Of a stretch of DNA of 63,238 nucleotides, positions 54,636-62,813 are shown piece by piece. The notes below the pieces were generated by a model that ran no database searches, was not told where the DNA came from, and saw only the letters and a list, made by a program, of their open reading frames with translations. A program made the translations under genes and the position numbers. This DNA comes from Bacteroidales bacterium Bact_19. Lineage in GTDB: Bacteria > Bacteroidota > Bacteroidia > Bacteroidales > ML635J-15. Location of the stretch: assembly GCA_001603595.1 (NCBI GenBank), contig LUZK01000038.1, positions 1-63,238 of the forward strand. Reading direction: 5' to 3'. Position 1 is the stretch's first letter; each line of letters begins with the position of its first letter.

Positions 54636-54725
54636 GGTAAAGATTTTGGGTTAAATGAAATTTTGTGGTTCGTGAACTCATGGCTAAAATTTAAGCCACT
54701 GATAGTACAAATAAACACTAATTAG
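54636..54725 (+). repeat. Conserved distal flank of RGTT tract 3
   Basis: Starts GGTAAAGATTTTGGGTTAAA and ends ...AAACACTAATTA. It aligns with the reverse complement of 12788-12856, with a ~20-bp gap in the other copy. A small hairpin TGGCT/AGCCA occurs inside (54680-54697). The rest of the gap to the Crp/Fnr gene (54726-54869) shows nothing recognisable. Confidence 0.75.
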
Positions 54726-54869
54726 TATAGTACAGTTGCTTTTTTTTATTAAATGAAATTATTAAACTTTTTCTATTTCGAGGCTACAGTATTTAATATG
54801 TAGTTGTATAATTGTGATTGTTGATTATTAATAATTTTTTCGAAAAAATGAGGGATTAAATACTAAAAA

Positions 54870-55535
54870 TTATCCTTTTCTTGAAATTTCATCAAGTTTG
54901 TTGAGGGATTTTATTACGATATCTTTATTTTTAAGTTCAATAATATATTCTTGTTCGAATTCTTTGAGAATTTTTATTGCCGATTCTGTGTTAATACTTG
55001 CAAATTCTGCTAAATCCTGTCGAGTTAACAAAGGAAAAATGTTTTCGGATTTCTGACTTATCTCGTAAATGTATAGTAATGTTGAAGCTAATTTTCCTCG
55101 CATTTGTTTGTAGGATATGTTTCTTATTATCTCAAGCATACGATTTTCGTCATACATGTTTCTTGAATTGATTTGATAAGCAAAGTCGGGATTTGATAAA
55201 ATTAGTTTTAGCAAGGCATCTTTTTCTATCATACAGATTGTTGAATTTCTGATAGCCGATGCACTATATTGATAATATTTTTCACCATAAACAGTATTGA
55301 AGGCCAAAAATTCACCTGTAGTTGAAATTTTTATATTGAGTTGTTTATCAAAATCGGTTTGTATATAAGTCTTTACTATCCCGTCAATTATAAAGAAAAC
55401 ATGATGAGCAAAAGTTCCCTGTTTAAAAATTAGTTCGGATTTACTGTAAGGGATCTGTTTTTTAAATAAGCCGATTTTTTCAAGTTCTTCCGGATAAAGG
55501 TTGGCAAAACAACGGGATAATTCTTCTATGTTCAT
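54870..55535 (-). CDS. Crp/Fnr-family transcriptional regulator
   Basis: A 221-residue regulator. A cyclic-nucleotide-binding-like beta-roll (LIFKQGTFAHHVFFIIDGIVKTYIQTDFDKQLNIKISTTGEFLAF) is linked by a dimer helix to a winged helix (LLTRQDLAEFASINTESAIKILKEFEQEYIIEL). Only two cysteines are present and the FNR 4Fe-4S pattern is absent, so oxygen sensing by that route is unlikely; the effector is unknown. It is transcribed divergently from the thiol-redox operon across 148 bp, making that operon the most likely target. Confidence 0.9.
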   Translation of the reverse strand: MNIEELSRCFANLYPEELEKIGLFKKQIPYSKSELIFKQGTFAHHVFFIIDGIVKTYIQTDFDKQLNIKISTTGEFLAFNTVYGEKYYQYSASAIRNSTICMIEKDALLKLILSNPDFAYQINSRNMYDENRMLEIIRNISYKQMRGKLASTLLYIYEISQKSENIFPLLTRQDLAEFASINTESAIKILKEFEQEYIIELKNKDIVIKSLNKLDEISRKG

Positions 55536-55552
55536 AAAAAATAATTTTTTTA

Positions 55553-55560
55553 CAAATATA
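55553..55560 (-). promoter_or_regulatory. Predicted -7 box for the Crp/Fnr regulator
   Basis: The minus strand reads TATATTTG (TAnnTTTG), 18 bp before the ATG at 55535. Confidence 0.5.
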
Positions 55561-55630
55561 TTGAAATATGACAGTTTTTTATCTGAAAAGATTCATTTTT
55601 GAAATTGTGTTCTTTCATTACCGTTGTATG

Positions 55631-55653
55631 AACAGTGAATTCAAAGAACTGTT
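55631..55653. promoter_or_regulatory. Inverted repeat, candidate operator before the redox operon
   Basis: AACAGT (55631-55636) and ACTGTT (55648-55653) form a dyad with an 11-bp spacer, just ahead of a TATTTTG -7-like element and 31 bp before the first ATG. Its position and symmetry suit binding by a dimeric regulator such as the divergent Crp/Fnr protein, but the half-site is not a known Crp or Fnr sequence. Confidence 0.35.
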
Positions 55654-55683
55654 TATTTTGCAGAAATTTTAAAATAAAATAAT

Positions 55684-56034
55684 ATGAAAATGTTAAGAAC
55701 TTCATTACACGAAATTGAAACATCTGAAGAATTGAAAAAACTTCAGGAAGAAAATGAAAATTTAATGGTATGTTGCGGTCGAATGGGTCCGATGTGTATT
55801 CCTGTTTACGACATAATGGAAGAATTAGAAGAGGAATATCCTCATGTAAAATTTGCAGTTATGGCATTTGATAATCCCGAAGCTGCAATTATAAGAAACG
55901 ATCCGGCATGCAGAGGATTTATGGGATTACCTTTTACAATGTACTATAAAAACGGGAAAACTGTAAAAGCAACAACAAGTATTCAAAATCGTCAGCAAAT
56001 TACATCAATTTTAAATGAGTATTTTCAAAAATAA
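55684..56034 (+). CDS. Thioredoxin-fold protein with a non-canonical Cys motif
   Basis: A 116-residue thioredoxin-like protein. In place of CxxC it has CCGRMGPMC (Cys30, Cys31, Cys38). The cis-Pro segment GLPFTMYYKNGK and the last helix (SIQNRQQITSILNEYF) are normal. I recall similar proteins beside trxB in other Bacteroidetes, so the motif is probably conserved and not decayed. It is 8 bp from trxB and heads a redox operon. A role as a TrxB-linked thiol protein or peroxide/disulfide sensor is inference. Confidence 0.8.
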   Translation: MKMLRTSLHEIETSEELKKLQEENENLMVCCGRMGPMCIPVYDIMEELEEEYPHVKFAVMAFDNPEAAIIRNDPACRGFMGLPFTMYYKNGKTVKATTSIQNRQQITSILNEYFQK

Positions 56035-56042
56035 ATTTTAAC

Positions 56043-57005
56043 ATGAACGAAATTTTTGATGTAGCAATAATAGGAGGAGGACCTGCAGGACTATCTGCAG
56101 GGATTTATTCCTCCAGAGCGAAACTGAAAACTGTAATTCTTAATTCAGGAAGTTTCGGTGGTCAGGTAGTGCTTACCGATGAGGTAGCTAATTATCCAGG
56201 AGTGGAACAAACAAAAGGGTTTAATCTTGCTGCTGTAATGAAAAAGCAAGCAAAAGATTTTGGATGTAAATTAATTGGTAATATAGAAATTACAGAATAT
56301 CATCTCAATGATGAAATCAAAAAAATTGTCTTATCCGATGGCAGAGAGATAAAGGCAAGAGGAGTGATTTTTGCAACCGGTGGTCGTCCGAGATTGCTTG
56401 GTGTCGAAGGTGAAAATGAATTCAGGGGAAGGGGTATTTCCTTTTGTGCTACCTGTGATGGGGATTTCTTTACAGGCAAGGAAGTAGTAGTTGTTGGAGG
56501 TGGAAATTCTGCACTGGAAGAAGCCATAAGTCTGACAAAATTTGCTACAAAAGTAACTATCGTTCATCAGTTTGATCATTTTCAAGCATTTCCGGCAGTG
56601 ATTGATGAGGCGAAAAAAACTCCTAAACTTAATTTCATTATGGAATCAAGGATAGTAAAATTTTTGGGGTCGGAAAAACTTGAAGCTGTTGAAATAGAGC
56701 ATATAACAAGCGGTACTAGACATATTTTTAAAACAGATGGTGTGTTTATCTTTATAGGATACATTCCAAATACAGAAGATTTAAAAGGGATATTACCATT
56801 AAATGATCGTGGGGAAATAATTGTTGACAGTGATATGTTTACCGGTATTCCGGGAGTTTATGCCGCAGGAGACAGCATCGCTAAAAAATATAGACAAATT
56901 ACTACTGCTGTTGCTGAAGGAACAATTGCATCTTTAAGTCTAGCAGAATATATTAAGTCTAAAGTTAAAATTTTCGAAGATGAAAAAAATTTGGTCGTTG
57001 GATGA
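56043..57005 (+). CDS. trxB: Thioredoxin-disulfide reductase
   Basis: A 320-residue FAD/NADPH flavoenzyme. FAD motif AIIGGGPAGLSAG (~8-20), active-site CATC (Cys135, Cys138) in ISFCATCDGDFF, NADPH motif VVVVGGGNSALEEAISL, and the C-terminal FAD motif GVYAAGDSIAKKYRQITTAVAEG are all intact. The end overlaps the glutaredoxin-fusion gene by 26 bp. It would supply electrons to the neighbouring thiol proteins. Confidence 0.96.
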   Translation: MNEIFDVAIIGGGPAGLSAGIYSSRAKLKTVILNSGSFGGQVVLTDEVANYPGVEQTKGFNLAAVMKKQAKDFGCKLIGNIEITEYHLNDEIKKIVLSDGREIKARGVIFATGGRPRLLGVEGENEFRGRGISFCATCDGDFFTGKEVVVVGGGNSALEEAISLTKFATKVTIVHQFDHFQAFPAVIDEAKKTPKLNFIMESRIVKFLGSEKLEAVEIEHITSGTRHIFKTDGVFIFIGYIPNTEDLKGILPLNDRGEIIVDSDMFTGIPGVYAAGDSIAKKYRQITTAVAEGTIASLSLAEYIKSKVKIFEDEKNLVVG

Positions 57006-57540
57006 ATTAAAGGAACATATTAGTAAAAACGAAAAAACATATTTGTTAATTTATAAATCAGGAAGCGAGCTAAGCGATTGTGCTTTTAATAATTTATCGG
57101 CAAATAATACTGAAAATGTTATTATTGCTGATGTAAACAAGGTACGAGATATTCATCCCGAATTTGGAATTAATACAGTGCCGGTGTTGTTATATTTTGA
57201 AAAATCTGATTTAAAAAATGTTATCAAAGGATGTCAATCTGTTGATTACTATAAATCTTTGTTTGAGAACACATACAATACGAACATGTTTGTTGAGAAG
57301 CCCAAAAAACGAGTTATAGTTTATAGTACTCCAACTTGTTCGTGGTGTAATGCTTTAAAAGCATATTTACGTAAAAATGGGGTTCTGTTTGTAGATGTAG
57401 ATGTTTCGCGTGATCAGAGAGCTGCTGAAGAATTAGTCAGGCGAACGGGTCAGCAAGGTGTACCCCAAACCGATATTGATGGACAAATTGTTGTTGGATT
57501 TGATAAAGCTAAAATTGATTTGCTACTGGAATTAAAATAA
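56980..57540 (+). CDS. Thioredoxin-like/glutaredoxin fusion protein
   Basis: A 186-residue two-domain protein. Residues 1-100 form a thioredoxin-like fold with no CxxC (only Cys34 in SGSELSDCAF) but with a cis-Pro segment NTVPVLLYF. Residues 109-186 are a glutaredoxin: VIVYSTPTCSWC (Cys120-x2-Cys123), the loop GQQGVPQTDIDGQIVVGFD, and the final helix. The arrangement recalls glutaredoxin-fused monothiol reductases. It is coupled to trxB upstream and to groES downstream (TAATG). Confidence 0.88.
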   Translation: MKKIWSLDELKEHISKNEKTYLLIYKSGSELSDCAFNNLSANNTENVIIADVNKVRDIHPEFGINTVPVLLYFEKSDLKNVIKGCQSVDYYKSLFENTYNTNMFVEKPKKRVIVYSTPTCSWCNALKAYLRKNGVLFVDVDVSRDQRAAEELVRRTGQQGVPQTDIDGQIVVGFDKAKIDLLLELK

Positions 57541-57851
57541 TGTTTAACAAAAAATTAAAAGCTATGAAAGAACTACATCCAGTTAATCAAAACATTTTAT
57601 TGGACATTACTCCGGAACAAACTGAACAACGAACAAGTTCCGGTTTAATAATTCCTGATACCGCCAAAGAGAAAGAAAATGTTGGAACTGTTATTGCTTT
57701 GAGCAGAATTGACGAACCTGAGATTAAAGTCGGAGATCGAGTTGTTTATAAGCAGTATTCTGGTACTGAATTAGAAATGGAACATAAAAAATATCTTATA
57801 ATTCAGTACTCGGATATTCTTGCAAAAGTTGTTGAAACAGAAGAAATTTAA
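57540..57851 (+). CDS. groES: GroES-like co-chaperonin
   Basis: A 103-residue Hsp10. ELHPVNQNILLDITPEQTEQRTSSGLIIPDTAKEKENVGTVIALS carries the mobile-loop region. GDRVVYKQYSGTELEMEHKKYLIIQYSDILAKV is the barrel. The chosen ATG overlaps the preceding stop as TAATG, which favours coupled translation; the ATG at 57564 (MKELHPVNQ) is an alternative start that matches other family members more closely. No groEL follows, and its location in a redox operon is unusual. It could be a second, stress-specific copy. Confidence 0.85.
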   Translation: MFNKKLKAMKELHPVNQNILLDITPEQTEQRTSSGLIIPDTAKEKENVGTVIALSRIDEPEIKVGDRVVYKQYSGTELEMEHKKYLIIQYSDILAKVVETEEI

Positions 57852-57873
57852 AATTAAATAACAGAAATAAGAT

Positions 57874-57905
57874 TGTCCTCTATGGAAAATACTTACCATA
57901 GGGGA
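57874..57905. terminator. Bidirectional terminator between groES and pgi
   Basis: GTCCTCTATGG and CCATAGGGGAC form an 11-bp stem (one G-T) around a 10-base loop, between two convergent genes. Poly-T tracts are weak on both sides, so its efficiency is uncertain. Confidence 0.6.
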
Positions 57906-57924
57906 CTTTAAATTATACAAAAAA

Positions 57925-59196
57925 CTATTTCTTTCCAAGCAGTTTAAACATATTTTGTTTGTAATCTTCGACTCCGGGTTGATCAAATGGATTTACATCA
58001 AGTAAATATCCGCTTATTCCGCAAGCAATTTCAAAGAAATAAATCAAACTGCCAAGATTGTACTCGTTAATTTTATCAATTTCAATGATAATATTAGGAA
58101 CATTTCCGGCAACATGAGCCATTATGGTTGCTTGTGCAGCAGTTCTATTTACATATTCCATTTTTTTACCTGCAATATAATTCAGTTGATCAAGATCTTC
58201 TTCATCTTGAGGTATGATAGGGGAGTCAGAATCATCATTAACCAGGATATTAGTTTCAAAAAGATGTCGTTCTCCTTGTTGAATATACTGACCCAAAGAG
58301 TGTAAATCTGTTGAAAATGACACTGAAACCGGAAAAATTCCTTTTCCTTCTTTACCTTCACTTTCTCCGTATAATTGTTTCCACCATTCTGAGAAATAAT
58401 TTAGTTTGAAATTATAATTTACCAGTAATTCCATCTTTTTGCCTTCATCGTAAAGCACATTTCTCAAGGCAGCATATTGTATAGCTGGATTTTCAGGATT
58501 TTTGTTAATACAAATATTTCTCATGTTGGCAGCTCCATGTAATAAACTTTTAATATCGTATCCGGCTATTGCAATTGGCAATAAACCTACTGGTGACAGT
58601 ACCGAAAACCTGCCTCCTACATTATCATCAATAACGAAAGTTTTAAAACCTTCCTTGTCGGCAAGTTTTCTTAAGGCTCCTTTTTTAGCATCGGTAATTG
58701 CAACAATCCTTTTTTTAATGGTTTCTTTATCAAACTTTTGTTTTAAATCTCTGTACAATAACCTGAAAGCAATTGCTGGTTCGGTAGTTGTGCCTGATTT
58801 TGAGATTACAATAATTCCGTAATGTTTATTATTAAGATATTTTAAAAGTTCGGAATGATAATTTCCGCTAAGGTTATGTCCTGCGAAAATAATTTCGGGT
58901 TTAGGTTTGTCGAAGTGAGGTTTCAAAGCTTCGTGAACAGCTTTAGCTCCAAGGTACGAACCTCCAATACCAATAATGACAACAGCATCAAGATTTTTAA
59001 AAGTTTTAGCAGTTTCAACAATATCAGTTATTATAGAGTTTGTAATGTTAATAGGTAAATCAATCCAACCTAAAAAGTCGGAGCCTTTGCCATTTCCATT
59101 GATTAATTTATTTAAACAATCAACAGCCAGTTTTTTTTTGTTTTCAAAACTTTCAATCTTACAAAATTGAATTGCATTTGATAAGTCTAATCTCAT
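57925..59196 (-). CDS. pgi: Glucose-6-phosphate isomerase
   Basis: Interconverts glucose-6-phosphate and fructose-6-phosphate. The 423-residue enzyme has SIS-type motifs VIIGIGGSYLGAKAVHEAL, IVISKSGTTTEPAIAFRLL, VDDNVGGRFSVLSPVGLLP and the C-terminal NPFDQPGVEDYKQNMF, all typical of the short bacterial PGI form. It is monocistronic with its own -7 box. Confidence 0.95.
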   Translation of the reverse strand: MRLDLSNAIQFCKIESFENKKKLAVDCLNKLINGNGKGSDFLGWIDLPINITNSIITDIVETAKTFKNLDAVVIIGIGGSYLGAKAVHEALKPHFDKPKPEIIFAGHNLSGNYHSELLKYLNNKHYGIIVISKSGTTTEPAIAFRLLYRDLKQKFDKETIKKRIVAITDAKKGALRKLADKEGFKTFVIDDNVGGRFSVLSPVGLLPIAIAGYDIKSLLHGAANMRNICINKNPENPAIQYAALRNVLYDEGKKMELLVNYNFKLNYFSEWWKQLYGESEGKEGKGIFPVSVSFSTDLHSLGQYIQQGERHLFETNILVNDDSDSPIIPQDEEDLDQLNYIAGKKMEYVNRTAAQATIMAHVAGNVPNIIIEIDKINEYNLGSLIYFFEIACGISGYLLDVNPFDQPGVEDYKQNMFKLLGKK

Positions 59197-59212
59197 AGTT
59201 TTAAGTTTTTTG

Positions 59213-59220
59213 CAAAAGTA
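59213..59220 (-). promoter_or_regulatory. Predicted -7 box for pgi
   Basis: The minus strand reads TACTTTTG (TAnnTTTG), 17 bp upstream of the pgi ATG. Confidence 0.5.
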
Positions 59221-59274
59221 AAAAATTTGAAATTACCCTTGTTAATTAATTATTTTTTTAATAAATTATACACG

Positions 59275-60150
59275 TTACTTATTATGTACTAGTCCTTTTG
59301 GTTCTATGTGGATTGTGGTGCAGATATTTAATTCTTTTAGGATTTCTTTTTGAATTTTTGTTGCAATTTCATGTGAATCGTGAACGCTCAAATCGGGATT
59401 TACGTAGATGTGAAAGGTGAGTTCTTTATGGTTTCCATAATTGTGAATATGGAAGTGGTGTGCCTCAAAATCATACCCGTAAAGATTTGTAATAATCTGT
59501 TTAACATTTTCTTTTGTTTCTTCGGGGATTTCTTCACCTATTAACTTTGAGATTGTATCTTTGAAAATTTCAAAAACAGCATAAGCTAAAATCAGTGAGA
59601 CAATAATTCCTAAAACAGCATCAATCCACCAAATTTTATTTTGTAGAGAAATTCCAACCAGAACAATTATTGAAGAAAGAGCATCGCTTCGATGGTGCCA
59701 AGCATCAGCTTTCATTGATGAATTTCCAGTTCTTCGTGCAATATAAAATGACATTTGAGCCATCGCCTCTTTAGTAAAAATTGAAATTATAGTAACAATA
59801 ATTGCAAGATTCCCGAAAACTGCTTTTTCTCTGGCGGAAAGGCGAGTAATGGCGTCGATGATAAATTCGTAAGCGACAACAGCAAGTAATACTCCAATAA
59901 ATATTGCAGCAATTTGTTCATAACGCCCGTGTCCAAAAGGATGTTTCAGGTCGGGTTTTCGCGATGATAATTTTGTCCCGGCAATGACAATTCCCGATGT
60001 AAACGAATCACTTAGAGTATGCCATGCATCTGCCATCATTGCAACAGAATTTGATACTATTCCTGCCCAGTATTTAAGTACGAATAAAATTAAGTTTACA
60101 AAAATAGAAATACCTGCACCAAGATAATTTAATCGGCTGTTTCGAGTCAT
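59275..60150 (-). CDS. Cation diffusion facilitator (zinc/iron/cobalt efflux) transporter
   Basis: A 291-residue CDF-family antiporter. Six membrane helices carry the metal-site residues: SVAMMADAWHTLSDS (HxxxD, helix 2) and SSMKADAWHHRSDALSS (HxxxD, helix 5). A cytoplasmic ferredoxin-like domain follows, with HHFHIHNYGNHKELTFHIYVNPD, which binds metal in characterised members. The ATG at 60150 is preferred over 60189, which would overlap the kinase gene by 29 bp and add residues not typical of the family. It is 10 bp downstream of the kinase. Confidence 0.9.
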   Translation of the reverse strand: MTRNSRLNYLGAGISIFVNLILFVLKYWAGIVSNSVAMMADAWHTLSDSFTSGIVIAGTKLSSRKPDLKHPFGHGRYEQIAAIFIGVLLAVVAYEFIIDAITRLSAREKAVFGNLAIIVTIISIFTKEAMAQMSFYIARRTGNSSMKADAWHHRSDALSSIIVLVGISLQNKIWWIDAVLGIIVSLILAYAVFEIFKDTISKLIGEEIPEETKENVKQIITNLYGYDFEAHHFHIHNYGNHKELTFHIYVNPDLSVHDSHEIATKIQKEILKELNICTTIHIEPKGLVHNK

Positions 60151-60160
60151 AAAAATAAAG

Positions 60161-60781
60161 TTAGAATAATCCGTGAATTTCAGCGTCAATTTTATTTATC
60201 ACAGTTCTAAGGTCTTCTGGTTTTTGAGCAAAATCAATATTATCAACATCAACTATCAATAACTTACCGTTTTTATAGTTACCAATCCAAGCTTCGTATC
60301 TTTCATTTAATCTTTTGAGATAGTCGAGTCGGATTGTATTTTCATATTTTCGACCTCTTTGCTGAATGTTCTGAACAAGTTTTGGAACGCTGGCTCTAAG
60401 GTAAATCAGCAAGTCGGGAGCTTGAACGAGAGATGACATCAATGTAAATAAACTAAAATAGTTGTCGAAATCTCTTGTAGTCATCAATCCCATTGCGTGC
60501 AGGTTAGGTGCAAAAATGTAAGCATCTTCATATATGGTTCTGTCTTGAATGATAGTTTTACCTGATTTTCGAATTTCGAGTACTTGATTAAACCGGCTAT
60601 TCAAGAAATAAACCTGAAGATTAAAAGACCATCTTTGCATATCTTCGTAAAAATCACTTAGATAGGGATTATCATCAACATCTTCGAAATAAGGAGTCCA
60701 TCCGTAATGTTTCGATAAAAGTTTTGTAAGGGTTGTCTTCCCGGCACCGATATTACCAGCTACAGCAATGTGCATACTCAT
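60161..60781 (-). CDS. Deoxynucleoside kinase (deoxyadenosine/deoxyguanosine kinase type)
   Basis: A 206-residue salvage kinase. P-loop AVAGNIGAGKTTLTKLL (~6-22), the base-recognition segment YFEDVDDNPYLSDFYEDMQRWSFNLQVYFLNSRF, and the DRT motif TIIQDRTIYEDAYIF are present. The lid region is QQRGRKYENTIRLDYLKRLNERYEAW. It phosphorylates deoxynucleosides in nucleotide recycling; dA versus dG preference is unresolved. Upstream of the CDF gene. Confidence 0.9.
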   Translation of the reverse strand: MSMHIAVAGNIGAGKTTLTKLLSKHYGWTPYFEDVDDNPYLSDFYEDMQRWSFNLQVYFLNSRFNQVLEIRKSGKTIIQDRTIYEDAYIFAPNLHAMGLMTTRDFDNYFSLFTLMSSLVQAPDLLIYLRASVPKLVQNIQQRGRKYENTIRLDYLKRLNERYEAWIGNYKNGKLLIVDVDNIDFAQKPEDLRTVINKIDAEIHGLF

Positions 60782-60835
60782 ATTACAATTATTTCAGTTT
60801 TAACAAGACAAAGCAAAAAAAAAAAATTGTAAAAA

Positions 60836-61642
60836 TCAATTTTCAAAACGAAAAATTATTAACCTTTTATCAGAAAGTATGAAAACTTGATTTTCATGAA
60901 TAGCAAAACTTGTAATTTCTTTTATATTCTTTAGTTCTGCGATTTTTTGTATCTCGTGTTTTCCTTTATCTGAGGGATTAAAAATATATATATAGTTTTG
61001 ATTGTCAAGAATGATAAATGTATTTCTGTAACTTACAATATCTTTTGCTTTTACATCATTAAATACTGAAATAAATGTTCCGAAAATATCGAAAATGTAA
61101 ATATTTCCGGTATCGTCAAAAGCTAAAACATGATCATTGATTTCAAGTATTTTAGTTATTTTAACATTAAAAGATAGAAAATTTAAAGAACTGCTCCGCT
61201 GCATGATTCTTAAATTGTTGTCAATAAGCTGAATACAATTGCAATTATTATTAAAAATTCTGAAACTTCCGAAATTCGAAGAACAAACTGCAGCAACTGA
61301 AAAATATTCTATATCATCTAAAAATATTGTGCTACGTAATTGATTAAAAACCTTATCTAAAAACACAATGGAATTAAATTGAGGATAAAAGATCATTAAT
61401 CTGAAAGGGTCAAGAGCATCAATACTACCGATATTACCTTTGCTTTTATCTGAGAATTCAGCTATTGTGTCAAAATTTTTATCAGTTTTAATAATCTTGT
61501 CTCCTTTGACAAAATAGAAATTTCCAAATTTATCAATTGTAAAGAAGTCAGCTGAAACTTCTGTTTCTGCAACAATTTCGAGTTGAGCAAATATCCGAGC
61601 CAAATAAAACAGCAAAAATGTAAAAAAAATAAACTTTTTCAT
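60836..61642 (-). CDS. Exported beta-propeller-like protein of unknown function
   Basis: A 268-residue protein with a signal peptide (to ~19, ARIFAQ). The mature part consists of short recurring strand units (ADFFTIDKFGNFYFVKGDKIIKTDKNF, LAFDDTGNIYIFDIFGTFISVF, FIILDNQNYIYIFNPS), as in small beta-propellers. No catalytic residues are visible; a structural or binding role is likely. It is 54 bp upstream of the kinase and 117 bp downstream of the Spy-like gene's stop. Confidence 0.65.
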   Translation of the reverse strand: MKKFIFFTFLLFYLARIFAQLEIVAETEVSADFFTIDKFGNFYFVKGDKIIKTDKNFDTIAEFSDKSKGNIGSIDALDPFRLMIFYPQFNSIVFLDKVFNQLRSTIFLDDIEYFSVAAVCSSNFGSFRIFNNNCNCIQLIDNNLRIMQRSSSLNFLSFNVKITKILEINDHVLAFDDTGNIYIFDIFGTFISVFNDVKAKDIVSYRNTFIILDNQNYIYIFNPSDKGKHEIQKIAELKNIKEITSFAIHENQVFILSDKRLIIFRFEN

Positions 61643-61663
61643 TTTAAATAAATATTCTGTAAA

Positions 61664-61691
61664 TTTAAAAAAAAAGCCGGAATTACCGGCT
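61664..61691 (-). terminator. Terminator of the Spy-like gene
   Basis: AGCCGG-5-CCGGCT is a perfect 6-bp stem; on the minus strand it is followed by a run of nine Ts. It lies about 70 bp after the Spy-like stop and just before the propeller gene start. Confidence 0.8.
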
Positions 61692-61759
61692 CAGTTTTAA
61701 TTTGATTAAAATTATTTTGGATGTTTTTGTCATTTATGCGGTTCGGTTTTATTATGTCC

Positions 61760-62263
61760 TTATTCGTGTTTGAGGGGGTTGGGTGCCGACATATTTCTAC
61801 AACCCGGATGTTGTTCACCATCATGGAAATTATGCATTTGTTTATTTCTCATTTGATGATGACGGTCGAATTTGATTTTTTGTTCTGGAGTTAACTCGCT
61901 TCTTATAGCAAGGTGTGCAGCAGTTCTTTCTTTTTGTATGCTTGCTTTAATAACCGAGATTTCATCAATTTTTTTATCAATAGCTTTTTTGTCCGGATTG
62001 TCTGCAATGATCATTTTATCAAGTTCGGCATCCTTAATCTTTAATTCAGCTTTCAATTCCTGAATTTTCTTGTCGCTGTCGAGTTTGATTTTTTCGATTT
62101 TCGATTTTTGTTCATCAGTTAATCCTTCAATAAAACATTCATGGGATTTTGGCGGCTGTTCATGCCCTTTGCAACCGTGATGTTGAGCCAATAAAGGTTT
62201 AATTAACAACAAACTGCTAAAAACAATAACTAAACTTGTAATGATCAATTTTTGTGTTTTCAT
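61760..62263 (-). CDS. Spy/CpxP-like periplasmic chaperone
   Basis: A 167-residue exported helical protein: signal peptide (to ~26, LLAQ), then two LTxxQ-type motifs (LTDEQKSKIEKIKLD and LTPEQKIKFDRHHQM) separated by long charged helices. It is rich in His/Cys at both ends (HHGCKGHEQPPKSHEC; HHQMRNKQMHNFHDGEQHPGC), suggesting metal binding. In other bacteria relatives bind misfolded envelope proteins or metals and are induced by stress. No regulator is adjacent. Confidence 0.85.
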   Translation of the reverse strand: MKTQKLIITSLVIVFSSLLLIKPLLAQHHGCKGHEQPPKSHECFIEGLTDEQKSKIEKIKLDSDKKIQELKAELKIKDAELDKMIIADNPDKKAIDKKIDEISVIKASIQKERTAAHLAIRSELTPEQKIKFDRHHQMRNKQMHNFHDGEQHPGCRNMSAPNPLKHE

Positions 62264-62370
62264 AAGATTTGAATTTTAAATTTACAGAAATTTGACTTTT
62301 GAAATAGAAAAAGGTTTAATGGGAAGAAAAAAATTATAGATTTGGATGAGTGAAATTAAAATTATAGGAC

Positions 62371-62775
62371 TTCATATTCAAATTTATGTTGTTAAAAAAA
62401 ATTTCCAAAATATCACTAGAAATAGGAAGTGATTTAATTTAGATAGAGTGATGTTTTTCTGTTATTCATATTCAAATTTATGTTGTTAATAAAATCCTGA
62501 AAGTGTCATTAGAATTTGAAAGGGATTAATTATAAAGGATGTTTTTAAGGGTTCATGTTATAAATAATGATGTTGAAAATTTGTTGAAAGATAAATGGGA
62601 AAATTGAAATTGAGTTTTGAGATTTGGGAATAAGGTTTTTAATACGATTTTCATATTCAAAATAGTATTGTTAAATTATTGAAATAAAATTGTAGAGTTA
62701 AAATTGCGATGTGGGAATGTAATTTATTACTTTTAATTTTGAAAGAAAAAATTCATATTCAAATTTATGTTGTTA
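62371..62775. repeat. Decayed ~94-bp tandem array with a 24-bp core
   Basis: Cores beginning TTCATATTCAAA and ending TGTTGTTA are identical at 62371-62394, 62465-62488 and 62752-62775, with degenerate copies at 62650-62673 and 62552-62576. Start-to-start spacing is 94, 87, 98 and 102 bp. The spacers after the first two cores are also similar (ATCACTAGAAAT...GATGTTTTTC against GTCATTAGAATT...GATGTTTTTA), so the true unit is about 94 bp. It fills the gap between the Spy-like gene and the IS1595-type transposase. The outermost core leads directly into that gene's promoter. The rest of this gap (62264-62370) shows nothing clear. Confidence 0.85.
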
Positions 62776-62784
62776 GATTTGTTT

Positions 62785-62792
62785 TATATTTG
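62785..62792 (+). promoter_or_regulatory. Predicted -7 box for the transposase gene
   Basis: TATATTTG (TAnnTTTG) followed by CA lies 10 bp after the last repeat core and 22 bp before the ATG at 62814. Any -33 contact would fall inside the repeat core. Confidence 0.5.
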
Positions 62793-62813
62793 CACTAATA
62801 ATTTTGCTTTCTG

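Noticed and set aside
61639-61824. Small minus-strand frame overlapping the Spy-like gene end
   Set aside because: Starts inside the Spy-like gene in another frame, spans its terminator, and has no family features.
62371-62775. CRISPR array
   Set aside because: Repeats are 24 bp but spacers are 63-78 bp, unequal and partly similar to each other, and there are no cas genes nearby.
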